Below, piece by piece: positions 1-8,995 of a DNA stretch of 64,000 nt. The position numbers were made by a program, and so were the translations under genes. The stretch is taken from assembly GCF_000482245.1 (NCBI RefSeq), contig NZ_AWNH01000106.1, forward strand, positions 1 to 64,000, written 5' to 3'. Within the stretch, counting starts at the first letter, position 1. Each line of letters starts with the position of its first letter. The notes under the pieces were generated by a model. The model was not told the origin of the DNA, ran no database searches, and saw nothing but the letters and a program-made list of their open reading frames with translations. The DNA is from Leptolyngbya sp. Heron Island J (GTDB taxonomy: Bacteria > Cyanobacteriota > Cyanobacteriia > Phormidesmidales > Phormidesmidaceae).

Positions 1-2
1 CT

Positions 3-389
3 CTGTTTTTTCAAGCCTTAGCTGCGCGCTATCCTAATGCGGACAAAATCCAGGTTGTGCAGGATAATCTCAACACCCATAATGTCAGTTCTTTCTATGA
101 ATACCTGACGGCTGAGGAGGCCTTTGCCCTTGCCCAACGGTTTGAGTTTCACTACACCCCAAAGTCAGCCAGTTGGCTCAATATGATTGAGATCGAGTTT
201 TCGGCACTGGCTAGAGGCTGTTTGCATCAGCGCATTCCCACACAAGACCAATTAGAGCAAGCGGTGCTCGCCTTGGTGCAAGAACGGCATGACCAGCGTA
301 TCCGCATCCATTGGCAATTTTCAGTTGAGGCCGCACGCGATAAATTTCAGAAGCATTATGTCAAAATTCGAGAAGATAAGACTCTCTAA
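3..389 (+). mobile_element. IS630-family transposase, C-terminal part (cut by window edge)
   Basis: The reading frame is open from the first bases of the window (LFFQALAARYP...), so this is the end of a longer gene and the GTG at 57 is not a real start. It carries the last part of an IS630/Tc1-type DDE catalytic domain. DNLNTHN holds the second Asp and SWLNMIEIEFS holds the final Glu, about 45 residues later, followed by the usual basic C-terminus. The protein cuts and joins the ends of its insertion sequence. I could not confirm the terminal inverted repeat. A 7-bp hairpin, ACTAAAT/ATTTAGT, lies about 30 bases past the stop and may mark the element's right end. Whether the full transposase is intact cannot be judged from here. 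Confidence 0.9.
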
Positions 390-1500
390 AACGGTAGAAA
401 ACTTACTTTCCAGTGTACTAAATACTATTTAGTGTAAGCCAATGTGGCGTTAGCAGTGGCGCTAAACAGGATATCTATGATTTGATTTATTGACAGCCGT
501 GTCCTCTCAGGAGCCTTATGCTCTGTCCGCACAGACTGCTGGAGGACGGGGCTGACAGGTAATGCAGCCTGCCAGACTATCAGCAGGCATCGCCGTAGCC
601 GATAAAAAGTTGGTTAGGCGCCCACACTTAAAGAATTCTCCCTGTTACCCCATCACTCATCCACCCATCTACAGCCTTAACCTGAGGCTTGATTTTTGTG
701 CAATCCCTTTAGAACCTTTAAGCCTTGAAACTTGACGCATCTTCTTCATACCGCCGTCCTCGCTTTGCCGTTCTGATGCTGCCGTCCTTCTCTATGCCAT
801 ACTGAATGCCACTTTTGAAGTAGCCCCTAAGTCTAAAAGTGTAATTTTTTAGAGAATAAAATTGCCAAGCAGGAACGTTTTGATAAAAACAACAACCGTA
901 TTTGTTCGGAGTATTAAACATTGATGTTCGAAACTCTGAACAGGTACTAGTTGAAATTGCTGAGTATTGAATCCCTCAAGTGTAGTAACAATAGACTTGT
1001 TCTTGCAATCTTCACGATTAGTGCTTGATCAAAGATTAACCAAGCGGTTTTGGAATGTTTTATGGTAAGCAATTCTCTAACTTTTGGCGAGATTCTCGAT
1101 AGCGGTCTTTTTTTGCCGTACCTGCAGTCACGTTTTCAATCTTTTGTTAGTGGGTTCGATGAAACTGCTGCGAATCCTCAAGCTGTTCGCTACAAAGAAT
1201 TCATGGTGTCACAGGGACTAGGTTCTAGAGTCCGAATTTAAAATGAAGTCAATATAAAAAGTGTTTTAATTTTGATTTTGAAAAAATACAAACTTGATGA
1301 TTGATTCAATAGTTTTTCCTGTTTTTTGGTTGGAGTTATTTCAAATCTGATATATTAGATGAAGCGAAAGAGGCTTGTTAATTCCCTGTAGTACGTATTG
1401 CATACGCCTGTTTAATAATTAAGTTTTTAGTTTTCTACAGCTTATTTCAATTCAGTTTTTAATATGTCGGTTTGTGTTGACGTATTGGTCTGCCTTTGAT
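390..1500. other. Gene-poor AT-rich stretch
   Basis: No convincing gene is present. A minus-strand frame at 718-921 (67 codons) and a plus-strand frame at 1062-1241 (59 codons from ATG) lack a clear ribosome-binding site or recognisable domain and are not called. The part from 491 to 588 is highly self-complementary and is listed separately. The flanking transposase suggests that the stretch is degraded mobile-element sequence. Confidence 0.4.
491..588. ncRNA. Candidate structured RNA or paired hairpins of unknown type
   Basis: Bases 491-506 (TGACAGCCGTGTCCTC) pair with 542-557 (GAGGACGGGGCTGACA) over 16 positions with two mismatches and one G-U pair, closing a 35-base loop. A second hairpin follows at 567-572/583-588 (GCCTGC/GCAGGC, perfect). 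The GC-rich block stands out against AT-rich flanks. I do not recognise a known cyanobacterial RNA (no 6S, tmRNA, SRP or Yfr1 signature) and cannot tell the strand. It may instead be part of a mobile-element end. Confidence 0.3.
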
Positions 1501-1532
1501 AGGCGACCGAATCGGTGTTGGGGATTGATTGC

Positions 1533-2021
1533 ATGGTCGGTGTGATGACATTATCCGATGGAGTGAAGTGGGACAAACTTAGTTTTGCCTCAACTTTGTA
1601 TTTGTATCCAATTATTGATACGTTGCTGGAGCAAGCGCCGCTGCAGATGCGTGACGAGCTACGCCTTGGTTTACAAGAGGCGTTGGTGAATGCCGCTAAG
1701 CATGGCAATAGCTTGGACCCAAGCAAGCATGTTTCTGTTCAGTATGCTGAAATACAAGGCTGCTACTGGTGGATTATTACGGATCAAGGCAGTGGCTTTG
1801 AAATACCCCATGGCTGTCGTGTGTGCCCTGAGGATACAGACAGTGAGAGTATGGGTGACTGTGGCCGTGGGCTATTTATTTTGCATCAGATTTTTGATCA
1901 GGTACATTGGTCGCCTAAGGGAAATGAAGTGCATCTTTGTAAGCGTTTAAATCGTTGGCCTGGTTGGCTCATGTGGTGGCAAAGTTTGCGGTCTGTTAAA
2001 GGGCCTGTTGCTGTAGGCTGA
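1533..2021 (+). CDS. RsbW-type anti-sigma regulatory factor (HATPase_c_2)
   Basis: A 162-residue GHKL-fold ATPase related to RsbW/SpoIIAB anti-sigma factors and Ser/Thr switch kinases. The N-box reads EALVNAAKHGN, the G1 box DQGSGF and the G2 box CGRGLFIL, in the expected order, and no transmembrane or sensor domain is attached. Family members bind a sigma factor or phosphorylate an STAS anti-anti-sigma partner. No such partner is encoded next to it, so its target is unknown. ATG at 1533 is chosen because it precedes the conserved domain closely. The frame also contains an in-frame GTG at 1515. The gene sits about 90 bases ahead of dnaX on the same strand. Confidence 0.8.
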   Translation: MVGVMTLSDGVKWDKLSFASTLYLYPIIDTLLEQAPLQMRDELRLGLQEALVNAAKHGNSLDPSKHVSVQYAEIQGCYWWIITDQGSGFEIPHGCRVCPEDTDSESMGDCGRGLFILHQIFDQVHWSPKGNEVHLCKRLNRWPGWLMWWQSLRSVKGPVAVG

Positions 2022-2113
2022 ATGGGGCCTGAAGCTTTTATAATTAACGTGCCTATTGCTTTTTGAGGCATGACCTGTTTGTTTAGATGTTATTGATGTA
2101 GGACATGCTATCT

Positions 2114-4126
2114 ATGGCCTACGAACCGCTGCATCATAAATATCGCCCCCAAACCTTTGCTCAGCTTGTTGGCCAGGGTGCGATCGCAACTACGCTCTCT
2201 AATGCCTTGCGGCAAAATCGCATTGCTCCAGCCTATCTTTTCTGTGGTCCCAGGGGGACTGGTAAAACTTCCAGCGCTCGCATTTTAGCGAAGTCTATTA
2301 ACTGTCTTAGCAGTGAGCTGCCAACGCCTGAACCCTGTGGTCAATGTCAGGTTTGTCGTGAGATTACGGTTGGTGCTTCGCTGGATATCGTTGAGATTGA
2401 TGCAGCCAGCAACACGGGTGTTGATAGTATTCGTGAGCTGATTGAACGAGCCCAGTTTGCCCCGGTGCAGTGTCGTCACAAGCTGTATGTGCTAGATGAG
2501 GTGCACATGTTAAGTACGGCGGCGTTTAATGCGCTGCTGAAGACTCTAGAAGAGCCGCCACCTCACGTTGTCTTTGTGCTGGCTACTACCGATCCCCAAC
2601 GGGTACTGCCGACAATCATTTCTCGCTGTCAGCGGTTTGACTTTCGTCGTATCCCCCTGGATGCGATGGTGCAACATTTGGATTACATTGCTCAGCAAGA
2701 AGCCATTGCGATCGCGCCGGATGCATTGCAACTAGTCGCGCAGCTTTCCCAGGGCGGATTGCGCGATGCTGAGAGTCTGCTCGATCAGCTCGGGCTGCTG
2801 GATGGAGCAATCACCATTGAGGCTGTGTGGGATTTGGTGGGCGCAGTCTCGGAGCGGGATTTGCTAGCCCTAGTCAAGGCAGTGAGTGCCGATGACGGAA
2901 CACAGGTACTAATTTTGGCCCGGCAGCTGATGGACCGAGGACGAGAACCACTAATGGTGCTCCAAAGTCTGGTGGCCTTTTACCGAGATTTATTGATTGC
3001 TAAAACAGCCGGTGAGCGTCGCGATTTGGTAGCGATTACACCAGCAATCTGGTCAGAAATGGTGGCTTTTGCCCAAGGACTATCATTACCTTTGCTGTTA
3101 ACCAGTCAGCAGCATTTGCGGGCTGCTGAGGTGCAGGTTAAAAACACTACTCAACCAAGGCTGTGGCTGGAAATTACCCTGATGGGACTACTGCCGTCAG
3201 CGTTAGGTCAGGGTGTTGTATCTGGTGTGGCTGAGTCGGTAACTAAGCCCGTGGTGAAACCAGTGGTGCACAGTACAGTATCAGCCCCAGTAGCCCAGGC
3301 CCCCAGCCCGGCATCATCAAGCGTTGCTCAGCCCCAATCGGCTCCTCCAGTAGTGCCTCCCCCTGCTCAGGCTCCCCCTGCTCCTCAGACAATGCCAGCT
3401 GAGGTCGCATCTCTGGAGAAGAAAATCGAACCGCCGGTCGATGACAGCCAATCAGAGGATGGGCATGATGCCCCTGTCGGCTCTCAAACAAGTCCGCAAC
3501 TAGAAAGTGCTGAACTGCCGCCTGCAAATACAGCACCGGCCATGGGGAGTTTGAGTGATATTTGGGCAAAAATTGTGGCTCAGCTACAGCCCTTTGGTAC
3601 TAAGGTGCTAATGCGTCAGCAAGCAAAGTTGTTGACCTGTGATGGAGTAGAAGCAACCGTAGGTATTCGGTCTCAGCCGCTGATGAAGATGGCGCAAGAC
3701 CGCTTAAATAATGTCGAAATAGCGTTTGAAAAAGTTTTTGGCCATAAGATTCGGGTGACTATGGTGGTCGCGGCAGCAGAACCAGAGACTGTTGTTCAAG
3801 AAGCGCCGTCTACAGCTCCCTTACCTGCACCTGCAATCCCATCGCCGTCGCCGCCACCAGCCCAACCCTTACCGCAGGAAGAAGCAAGGGATGAGCCCCT
3901 TAAGCCAGCGGCGACAGCAGCAACTCGCCCAGCCTCGCCCCCCACTGTGCCGACCAACGGCGGGCCAGATGTAGCGGGTGCACCTGCCTGGGAAGGCGAA
4001 AGTGAACTAGAACGCAGTGTTAAGAGTTTTGCCCAGTTCTTTAGTGGTCAGATCGTTAACCTGGACGATGAGGTGTCTGACTCGGCTAAGCCGTCAACCG
4101 AACCTGGGCCTGATGTCCCTTTTTAA
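2114..4126 (+). CDS. dnaX: DNA polymerase III subunits gamma/tau
   Basis: Clamp-loader ATPase of the replicative polymerase, opening and closing the beta clamp on DNA. The N-terminal AAA+ module starts with the typical YRPQTFAQLVGQ, followed by Walker A GPRGTGKT (about residue 45), a zinc module of one Cys plus CGQCQVC, Walker B/DEVH (DEVHML) and SRCQRFDFRRI with the sensor region. After about residue 370 come two long Pro/Ala/Gln-rich linkers, at about 375-475 and 560-640, separated by a folded tau-type segment (SLSDIWAKIVAQLQPFG onward). No intein interrupts the ATPase domain, unlike the dnaX of some other cyanobacteria. The more likely start is ATG 2114 (MAYEPLHHKYRP). An in-frame ATG at 2105 is also possible. 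Confidence 0.96.
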   Translation: MAYEPLHHKYRPQTFAQLVGQGAIATTLSNALRQNRIAPAYLFCGPRGTGKTSSARILAKSINCLSSELPTPEPCGQCQVCREITVGASLDIVEIDAASNTGVDSIRELIERAQFAPVQCRHKLYVLDEVHMLSTAAFNALLKTLEEPPPHVVFVLATTDPQRVLPTIISRCQRFDFRRIPLDAMVQHLDYIAQQEAIAIAPDALQLVAQLSQGGLRDAESLLDQLGLLDGAITIEAVWDLVGAVSERDLLALVKAVSADDGTQVLILARQLMDRGREPLMVLQSLVAFYRDLLIAKTAGERRDLVAITPAIWSEMVAFAQGLSLPLLLTSQQHLRAAEVQVKNTTQPRLWLEITLMGLLPSALGQGVVSGVAESVTKPVVKPVVHSTVSAPVAQAPSPASSSVAQPQSAPPVVPPPAQAPPAPQTMPAEVASLEKKIEPPVDDSQSEDGHDAPVGSQTSPQLESAELPPANTAPAMGSLSDIWAKIVAQLQPFGTKVLMRQQAKLLTCDGVEATVGIRSQPLMKMAQDRLNNVEIAFEKVFGHKIRVTMVVAAAEPETVVQEAPSTAPLPAPAIPSPSPPPAQPLPQEEARDEPLKPAATAATRPASPPTVPTNGGPDVAGAPAWEGESELERSVKSFAQFFSGQIVNLDDEVSDSAKPSTEPGPDVPF

Positions 4127-4137
4127 CGGGTAAATGA

Positions 4138-4995
4138 CTAATGATGGAAGGGAATTGAACCCAAAGGGATTAGCCCCAGAACTAGCCCGATGATGCATCC
4201 ATAGGTAATTAATGACCACCGGGGTTGAAAGCCATAGTCATGGTCATCGTCTAGCAGCAGGGCATCAATGCGACGGCTCAGACGGCTGCTGGGGGCTGTA
4301 CAGCTAAAGTTGGCCACTGTGAGCGGCGAGAGGGGGGCCGCAATCACCTGGACTAAGGATTCTGCCAAGGTCAACCGATCTACCGAGCGAGTGGCCCAGT
4401 TATCTGCCCGAATTTCCCGCAGTAGTAACAGCTCTTGCCATAGCTTATCGGTGTAGGGTAGCCAACTGGTTAGACGCCGCAACCACCCTAGCCAGAAGAA
4501 CCAAAAGGTATCGTGATAATACTGATGAGCTTGCTCATGGGCGATGACAGCTGTGAGATGTTCTTGGTCTAGGGTGTCGAGCAACCCCTGGCTGATGACA
4601 AGCTCCGATGACCATAGACCCATTTGAGCGCTAAAGACTGTGCTCTCATCCATGATGCGGCTGAGCGTTCCCTGCACAATCTGCTGAGGATAGTGTTGAA
4701 TGTAAGCAATGCTGCGGTGGGCTTGCCAGCTCAGATACCCTAATAGGCCCAGGCTATACAGGAGAAATAGCCAAGCAATGCCATAGCTAAACCAGCCTTC
4801 TAGGGGGCCAACCACATGACCATAGGGACCCATGATGACGATGGCTGTAGCGGTGGTTAGTAAGAGCAGGGGGGAGATGACTAAAAGACACAGTACTGCT
4901 AGCCAGTGAGCGTTTTGCAGACAGCGGTGAGTTAGGGTTAAGCGCAAAAGGACGGCAATTGCGATCGCACTTGCCATTAAACTTGCATGCATCAT
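4138..4995 (-). CDS. M56-family (BlaR1/MecR1-like) membrane metallopeptidase
   Basis: A 285-residue membrane zinc protease. The active-site helix is VIAHEQAHQYYHD (HExxH), and a second glutamate lies downstream in REIRADNWA, as in M56/M48 peptidases. Hydrophobic segments are visible at about 5-20, 30-55, 70-90 and at the C-terminus (about 260-280). It lacks the penicillin-binding sensor domain of true BlaR1, so its signal is unlikely to be a beta-lactam sensed the classical way. The start overlaps the stop of the upstream blaI-like gene by four bases (ATGA), showing translational coupling. In such pairs the protease cleaves or inactivates the repressor. It is convergent with dnaX, 11 bases apart. 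Confidence 0.88.
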   Translation of the reverse strand: MMHASLMASAIAIAVLLRLTLTHRCLQNAHWLAVLCLLVISPLLLLTTATAIVIMGPYGHVVGPLEGWFSYGIAWLFLLYSLGLLGYLSWQAHRSIAYIQHYPQQIVQGTLSRIMDESTVFSAQMGLWSSELVISQGLLDTLDQEHLTAVIAHEQAHQYYHDTFWFFWLGWLRRLTSWLPYTDKLWQELLLLREIRADNWATRSVDRLTLAESLVQVIAAPLSPLTVANFSCTAPSSRLSRRIDALLLDDDHDYGFQPRWSLITYGCIIGLVLGLIPLGSIPFHH

Positions 4996-5426
4996 GGCTG
5001 TTGCTCCTGCTGATCTTGCTGAGCATGCCGGGCCGCCTGGATACGCTGAGTGATAGCTTCTAGCTGATCCAGGCTGGATTGGTCGAGGGTATCGGCAAAG
5101 GCTGCCACAATATCTGGATTACTGGCTGCTAAAAACTGATGTAAACGTTCGTGGGATTCAAGGACTTTGGCATTATCTGCCGAAAGTAGAGGCTCCCAAT
5201 GATAAGCTCTCCCCACGCGTCGTTTAGCAATCCATCCCTTGGTTTCAAGTCGACGTAAAACAGTAGCCACTGATGAGTAGGTCAAATCTCGATCAATATC
5301 CGCCAAGATTTGATTGTGGATGGCGGTGGCTGAGGTCGTTCCTAGCTGCCACAAAATATCTAAAATCTCAGTTTCAAGCGGCCCCAAGGATAGTCGTTTA
5401 GGGCGATAGGCCGGAAAGGGCGACAT
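4992..5426 (-). CDS. BlaI/MecI/CopY-family transcriptional repressor
   Basis: A 144-residue winged-helix repressor. The N-terminal domain has the family pattern LGPLETEILDILWQLG...LTYSSVATVLRRLETKGWI, a DNA-recognition helix followed by a basic wing (AKRRVGRAYHW). The C-terminal half is helical and would dimerise. It ends in a Gln-rich tail and overlaps the following protease gene by four bases. The pair resembles BlaI-BlaR1 in layout but may respond to cell-envelope or other stress. A 15-bp palindrome about 75-90 bases upstream is a candidate autoregulatory operator. Confidence 0.9.
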   Translation of the reverse strand: MSPFPAYRPKRLSLGPLETEILDILWQLGTTSATAIHNQILADIDRDLTYSSVATVLRRLETKGWIAKRRVGRAYHWEPLLSADNAKVLESHERLHQFLAASNPDIVAAFADTLDQSSLDQLEAITQRIQAARHAQQDQQEQQP

Positions 5427-5498
5427 CAGCTAACTCCGGAAAGCATTCACATCAGTGTATCGTTCTTAGCCTGCTGATGGCTTACACAACTACAAACT

Positions 5499-5513
5499 GT
5501 GACAAGGTGTCAC
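5499..5513. promoter_or_regulatory. Palindrome, candidate BlaI-family operator
   Basis: GTGACAAGGTGTCAC is a perfect 6-bp inverted repeat with a 3-bp spacer. It lies upstream of the BlaI-like gene, next to a TACAAACTGT sequence. BlaI/CopY repressors bind dyads in their own promoter, which makes the position suggestive. The sequence is not the classical TACAnnTGTA core. Confidence 0.35.
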
Positions 5514-5668
5514 TTGAGATCTGCGGAGGAAACCAACAGAATAGTGGCAATTAAATGCGCAAATGTGCAAATCAAGGTTGAATTTGGAGGCGGCAGTCAG
5601 TCGTCTCCATTTTTGTGTTAAGGCATTGGTCTGTTGAGCTGTTGGCTGTATATCGCTATTGCCTCGTA

Positions 5669-6457
5669 TTACACCGTTAAAGCAATCTGACTAAATTCTG
5701 TAACAAATTCACAGTCAACCGACGGTTGATGATTGCTGCTGTTACTGTCGATGATGTCTGTGGCGGATAATCTGGGCTGCCAGCCGCCTAAATAACCAAT
5801 AAAACCCCTGGCTGATGCGGCCATACGTAGATCACTGGCGGCATCGCCAATGACTACTCCTTGTCTGGGGGTAACCCCAACAGCGTGGCAAGCTGCTGTC
5901 AAAAATTCGGGCGCGGTCTTGGTGGGATGCCGCTGGCTGACTCCTTGGAGGTGGTCAAAGTAAGGCTGTAGCTGATGCTGCTGCACAAACTGCTCCAGAT
6001 TCTCCTGGGCATCCGCTGAAACCATGATGACTTTGAGGTTGGCTTGTTTCAGTCGTTGCAAGAATTGTTTCACGCCTGGCAATAACGGGGTGTAAGCGGC
6101 TTTAGGAGAGCAGTGTTGATCCGCTGTAGCTAAGGTTGTTGTGGCTACATCTACAGCGCTTATCCATGGACAACCTGCGATCGCGGCGGCGGCGGCGGTG
6201 CCTAAAATGGTTTCTTGCCGACTGCCGACTGCCAAGAGACCAGATGGGCTTAAGTCACCAGCATGGATACCTAAAGCTTTGAGGATAAGTTCATGGCTGC
6301 CCGGTAACAGCTGTTCCATCAGGGTTGCCTGGGTAGTCCCCAACTGTTTGAGGTAAGTAGCAACATCGGCCAGCGTGCCGTCTTTGTCTAAAAATATGGC
6401 CTCGATATTGCTAAAGCGTTTGCCATTACAGAGAACAGTGACCACAGATTTGCTCAC
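5669..6457 (-). CDS. HAD-family hydrolase (phosphoglycolate-phosphatase-like)
   Basis: A haloacid-dehalogenase phosphatase of about 262 residues. Motif I is FLDKDGTLAD with the nucleophilic Asp, motif II is VMVSAD, motif III is the Lys in HPTKTAPE and motif IV is VVIGDAASDLRMA. The insert between motifs I and II is an alpha-helical cap, as in phosphoglycolate phosphatase and pyrophosphatase PpaX. The substrate is uncertain. GTG at 6457 is chosen because the homologous part begins just after it. The frame runs upstream to 6619, but that stretch (many Trp, Arg and His) does not look like protein and contains the rpsA terminator. It lies downstream of rpsA on the same strand. Confidence 0.82.
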   Translation of the reverse strand: MSKSVVTVLCNGKRFSNIEAIFLDKDGTLADVATYLKQLGTTQATLMEQLLPGSHELILKALGIHAGDLSPSGLLAVGSRQETILGTAAAAAIAGCPWISAVDVATTTLATADQHCSPKAAYTPLLPGVKQFLQRLKQANLKVIMVSADAQENLEQFVQQHQLQPYFDHLQGVSQRHPTKTAPEFLTAACHAVGVTPRQGVVIGDAASDLRMAASARGFIGYLGGWQPRLSATDIIDSNSSNHQPSVDCEFVTEFSQIALTV

Positions 6458-6595
6458 TATAGATTTGCCTACTACCCGGTAAAAATTAAAAAGGTGTTGC
6501 TGAGCCGAACGATGATGCCATCTATAAAGCCTGGACCGATTGCCTCTCTTCCAGACGGATGCATCCTCTGAATCAGCAGCGGCAATTAAAAATAA

Positions 6596-6621
6596 AAATG
6601 TGGGACCTAAGCCCCACATTT
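6596..6621 (-). terminator. Rho-independent terminator of rpsA
   Basis: Perfect 9-bp stem AAATGTGGG/CCCACATTT with an 8-base loop. Read on the minus strand, it is followed by TTATTTTTAATT. It begins about 80 bases after the rpsA stop codon and separates rpsA from the HAD gene. Confidence 0.8.
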
Positions 6622-6700
6622 AATCAAATAACTATTGTGCTGTTTTCAGACAATACACACTGCAACCTTATAGTTGAGCCAGTATGAACGACTTGGACCG

Positions 6701-7693
6701 TTACTCAGCAACTGCCATAGCCGTTTCATCTTCCTCTTCATAGGCATCTTCGCCAGCATTGCTCTCACCAGCTGCAGCGGCGGCTTCTGCCTCAGCTGCT
6801 TTCAACAGCTGCTGACGATAGCGCTCAGCCATTTCCTCGGCCTTCTCAAACACAATCTCAGGGTTCTTAACCATGTCGCCGGGTTCGGGCTCAAGCTGCT
6901 TGGTGGAGAGTGAAATTCGACCACGCTCGGCATCAAGGTCAATAATCATGACCTTAATCTCATCATTGACGTTGAGCACAGTGTTGGGCGTGTCAATGTG
7001 ATCATGGGAAATTTCAGAGATGTGCAGCAGTCCACTGACACCACCGATATCGATAAAGGCACCGTAGGGCTTGAGACCACGCACTGCGCCAATAACCACT
7101 TCGCCCACCTGCAGACCGTTCATCTTACGCTCAACCAGGGCTCGACGATGACTCAAGACAAGACGATTACGCTCTTCGTCAACTTCTAGGAATTTGAGGG
7201 GTAGAGCCTCACCTACCAAGTCTTCCTTAGGTTTGCGAGTACTAATGTGGGAGCCAGGAATAAAGCCGCGTAGTCCTTCGATTCGCACCAAGGCTCCACC
7301 ACGGTTGGTTGCAAAGACATCAGACCGGACGGTGGCGTCTTCGTTTTGTAGCTGACGCACACGTTCCCATGCCCGCATGTACTCGATACGTCGAATGGAG
7401 AGGGTTAGCTGGCCATCTTCATTTTCATCCGTCAGAATGAAAAACTCACGAGTCTCATTAGACTGAAGCACTTCATCAGCAGCCTCGACACGGTTGATCG
7501 ACATCTCTTGGATGGGCAAATAGGCAGCGGTTTTTGCACCAATGTCAATCAGAGCGCCTCGGGGTTCAATGCTAAAAACTGTCCCTGGAACGATATCCCC
7601 AGGACTGAAATGATAATCGTATTGATCTAATAAAGCTTCAAAATCTTCATGAGTAAAACCAATATCGGCTTGTGTCGTTTCAAGATTGACCAT
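6701..7693 (-). CDS. rpsA: 30S ribosomal protein S1 (cyanobacterial three-domain form)
   Basis: A 330-residue RNA-binding protein of the small ribosomal subunit that helps recruit mRNA. Three S1 (OB-fold) repeats are visible: about 32-100 (PGDIVPGTVFSIEPRGALIDIG), about 118-183, and about 198-268 (VGEVVIGAVRGLKPYGAFIDIG...LLHISEIS). The third is the most canonical. The short length, three domains instead of the six of E. coli, and an acidic Ala/Glu tail are typical of cyanobacterial and chloroplast S1. A strong terminator follows. The gene order psbB-psbT-nrdR-rpsA is familiar in cyanobacteria. Confidence 0.95.
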   Translation of the reverse strand: MVNLETTQADIGFTHEDFEALLDQYDYHFSPGDIVPGTVFSIEPRGALIDIGAKTAAYLPIQEMSINRVEAADEVLQSNETREFFILTDENEDGQLTLSIRRIEYMRAWERVRQLQNEDATVRSDVFATNRGGALVRIEGLRGFIPGSHISTRKPKEDLVGEALPLKFLEVDEERNRLVLSHRRALVERKMNGLQVGEVVIGAVRGLKPYGAFIDIGGVSGLLHISEISHDHIDTPNTVLNVNDEIKVMIIDLDAERGRISLSTKQLEPEPGDMVKNPEIVFEKAEEMAERYRQQLLKAAEAEAAAAAGESNAGEDAYEEEDETAMAVAE

Positions 7694-8104
7694 GCTAGAT
7701 GTTTCCTACGGTTTCTCCATAATTGAGTGGACATGTTGTGCGTCTGTGTGCCGCCCCTACATTGATCCAGATTTTATCTCAGACAAGGCTTAGGCATCAC
7801 TCAAAATGCGCTACCGTTAACCTTTTGCTAAATAACTCTGAGTAGTCATTGTCTTGGAGTAGTGTGATGACTTGTTCAAAGACGGACATGAACCCAAATG
7901 AGGATCAGTACTTAGAGCCTTGCAAAGCAAGCAATGCTAACACACAGAAGGGCTCGACACGGGAACCCGTACCGAAAATTAGCAAAATACACAAACCTTC
8001 GCAAGACTATTTATGATAAGTGAATTTAGCCCTGCTGTCACTTAATATATGTGATTGATTTAGGGGGATGGCTGGTGAGTGTTTATTGAAAACTGGCTAA
8101 ACTT
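7694..8104. other. rpsA upstream region with a possible small ORF
   Basis: The 410-bp spacer between nrdR and rpsA presumably holds the rpsA promoter and leader. On the plus strand, a 49-codon frame at 7867-8016 begins MTCSKTDMNPNEDQY and is preceded by GGAG at 7856-7859. It contains the perfect hairpin ACGGG-AA-CCCGT. I recognise no family and do not call it a gene. No other structure was found. Confidence 0.3.
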
Positions 8105-8623
8105 TTACACTGTCAGGGCGGAGCCGTTGCGATGACCTTTGGCAGTGTATGTTTCGGGACTAGATGGGGTGTCTGTGGCTTGCAAATGGTTGAGGGCATC
8201 GGCAAAATCGCGAATGCCGGTGAATTGACGATAAACCGAGGCAAAACGGACATAGGCAACTTCGCTCAGGGGCTGCAGCTGTTGCAAGACGAGTTCGCCG
8301 ATATCGGCACTGGCAATTTCGCGGATAGTGCGCTGCTGCAGGTCTGCTTCGATGTTGTCAACGATAGTTTCCAGGCGATTGGCTTCGAGTCCTGTTTTCT
8401 CACAGGCTCGCGCGATGCCCCTGAGGAGCTTTGAGCGATTAAATAGTTCCCGGTCGCCATTGCGTTTGATGACGGTGATGGGGACATACTCAATGCGCTC
8501 GTAGGTGGTAAACCGACTATGGCACTTGAGGCATTCCCGACGTCGTCGAATGCTGCGACCAGATTCGGCTGATCTCGATTCTAGGACGCGATTGTTGGCA
8601 TGCTGGCAAAAGGGACACTGCAT
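8105..8623 (-). CDS. nrdR: Transcriptional repressor NrdR
   Basis: A 172-residue repressor of ribonucleotide-reductase genes that senses (d)ATP. The N-terminal zinc ribbon has MQCPFCQH and [13 protein letters not shown] (Cys 3/6 and 31/34). It is followed by the ATP-cone domain ([30 protein letters not shown]...[13 protein letters not shown]). Length and order match the family, with a short extra C-terminal tail. It lies directly downstream of psbT behind a terminator, so it probably has its own promoter. No ribonucleotide-reductase gene is in the window. Confidence 0.96.
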   Translation of the reverse strand: MQCPFCQHANNRVLESRSAESGRSIRRRRECLKCHSRFTTYERIEYVPITVIKRNGDRELFNRSKLLRGIARACEKTGLEANRLETIVDNIEADLQQRTIREIASADIGELVLQQLQPLSEVAYVRFASVYRQFTGIRDFADALNHLQATDTPSSPETYTAKGHRNGSALTV

Positions 8624-8684
8624 AGACCACTAAACCCAATATCAGCGAAGTGAGGCCCGCTTATTAGACCACGCTTAAAACAAA

Positions 8685-8730
8685 AATAGAGGCTAACTTC
8701 GTTAAATGCAAAGAAGTTAATGCCTCTATT
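8685..8730 (-). terminator. Terminator of the psbB-psbT unit
   Basis: AATAGAGGCTAACTTC (8685-8700) pairs with GAAGTTAATGCCTCTATT (8713-8730) over 16 bp with a 2-base bulge. On the minus strand the stem runs into TCTATTTTTGTTTTA. It lies about 87 bases past the psbT stop. Confidence 0.75.
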
Positions 8731-8816
8731 ATGTCATTCTTACCTTTTTGAGGTAAACGATAGACTTCATGAAACCTCGGCTAAAACGTTAGCTAAGGTC
8801 CAGAAGATAGGTTTGC

Positions 8817-8915
8817 CTAGTCTTTCTTAATCCGAGGGGGTTCACGAAATGCGATCGCAAAAAAGAGCGTACCAATGATGCAGGTAAAAATCAGAATGTA
8901 AGCAACACTTTCCAT
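8817..8915 (-). CDS. psbT: Photosystem II protein PsbT
   Basis: A 32-residue single-helix thylakoid protein near the dimer interface of photosystem II. The sequence starts MESVAYILIFTCIIGTLFFA and ends in REPPRIKKD, which matches PsbT closely over its whole length. One transmembrane helix (about 4-24) is followed by a charged stromal tail. It lies 140 bases downstream of psbB on the same strand, the conserved order. A strong hairpin sits between the two, so psbT is probably made by partial read-through or from its own promoter. The gene is too short for most automatic callers. Confidence 0.96.
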   Translation of the reverse strand: MESVAYILIFTCIIGTLFFAIAFREPPRIKKD

Positions 8916-8995
8916 GGTTTAGTCCTACTTAATCAACGTTCATTGCCATTGCCGTAGACACCAGCAAGGGCTGCCAGTTAATACCATTATCCCAA

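Noticed and set aside
718-1241. Two small frames (718-921 minus, 1050-1241 plus)
   Set aside because: No start signal, family resemblance or codon pattern supports them.
2105-4126. Intein in dnaX
   Set aside because: Some cyanobacterial dnaX genes carry one, but here the ATPase motifs follow each other at normal spacing with no insertion.
7950-8020. Yfr1-type small RNA upstream of rpsA
   Set aside because: A small hairpin (ACGGG-AA-CCCGT) is present, but the conserved single-stranded ACTCCTCACAC motif of Yfr1 is absent.
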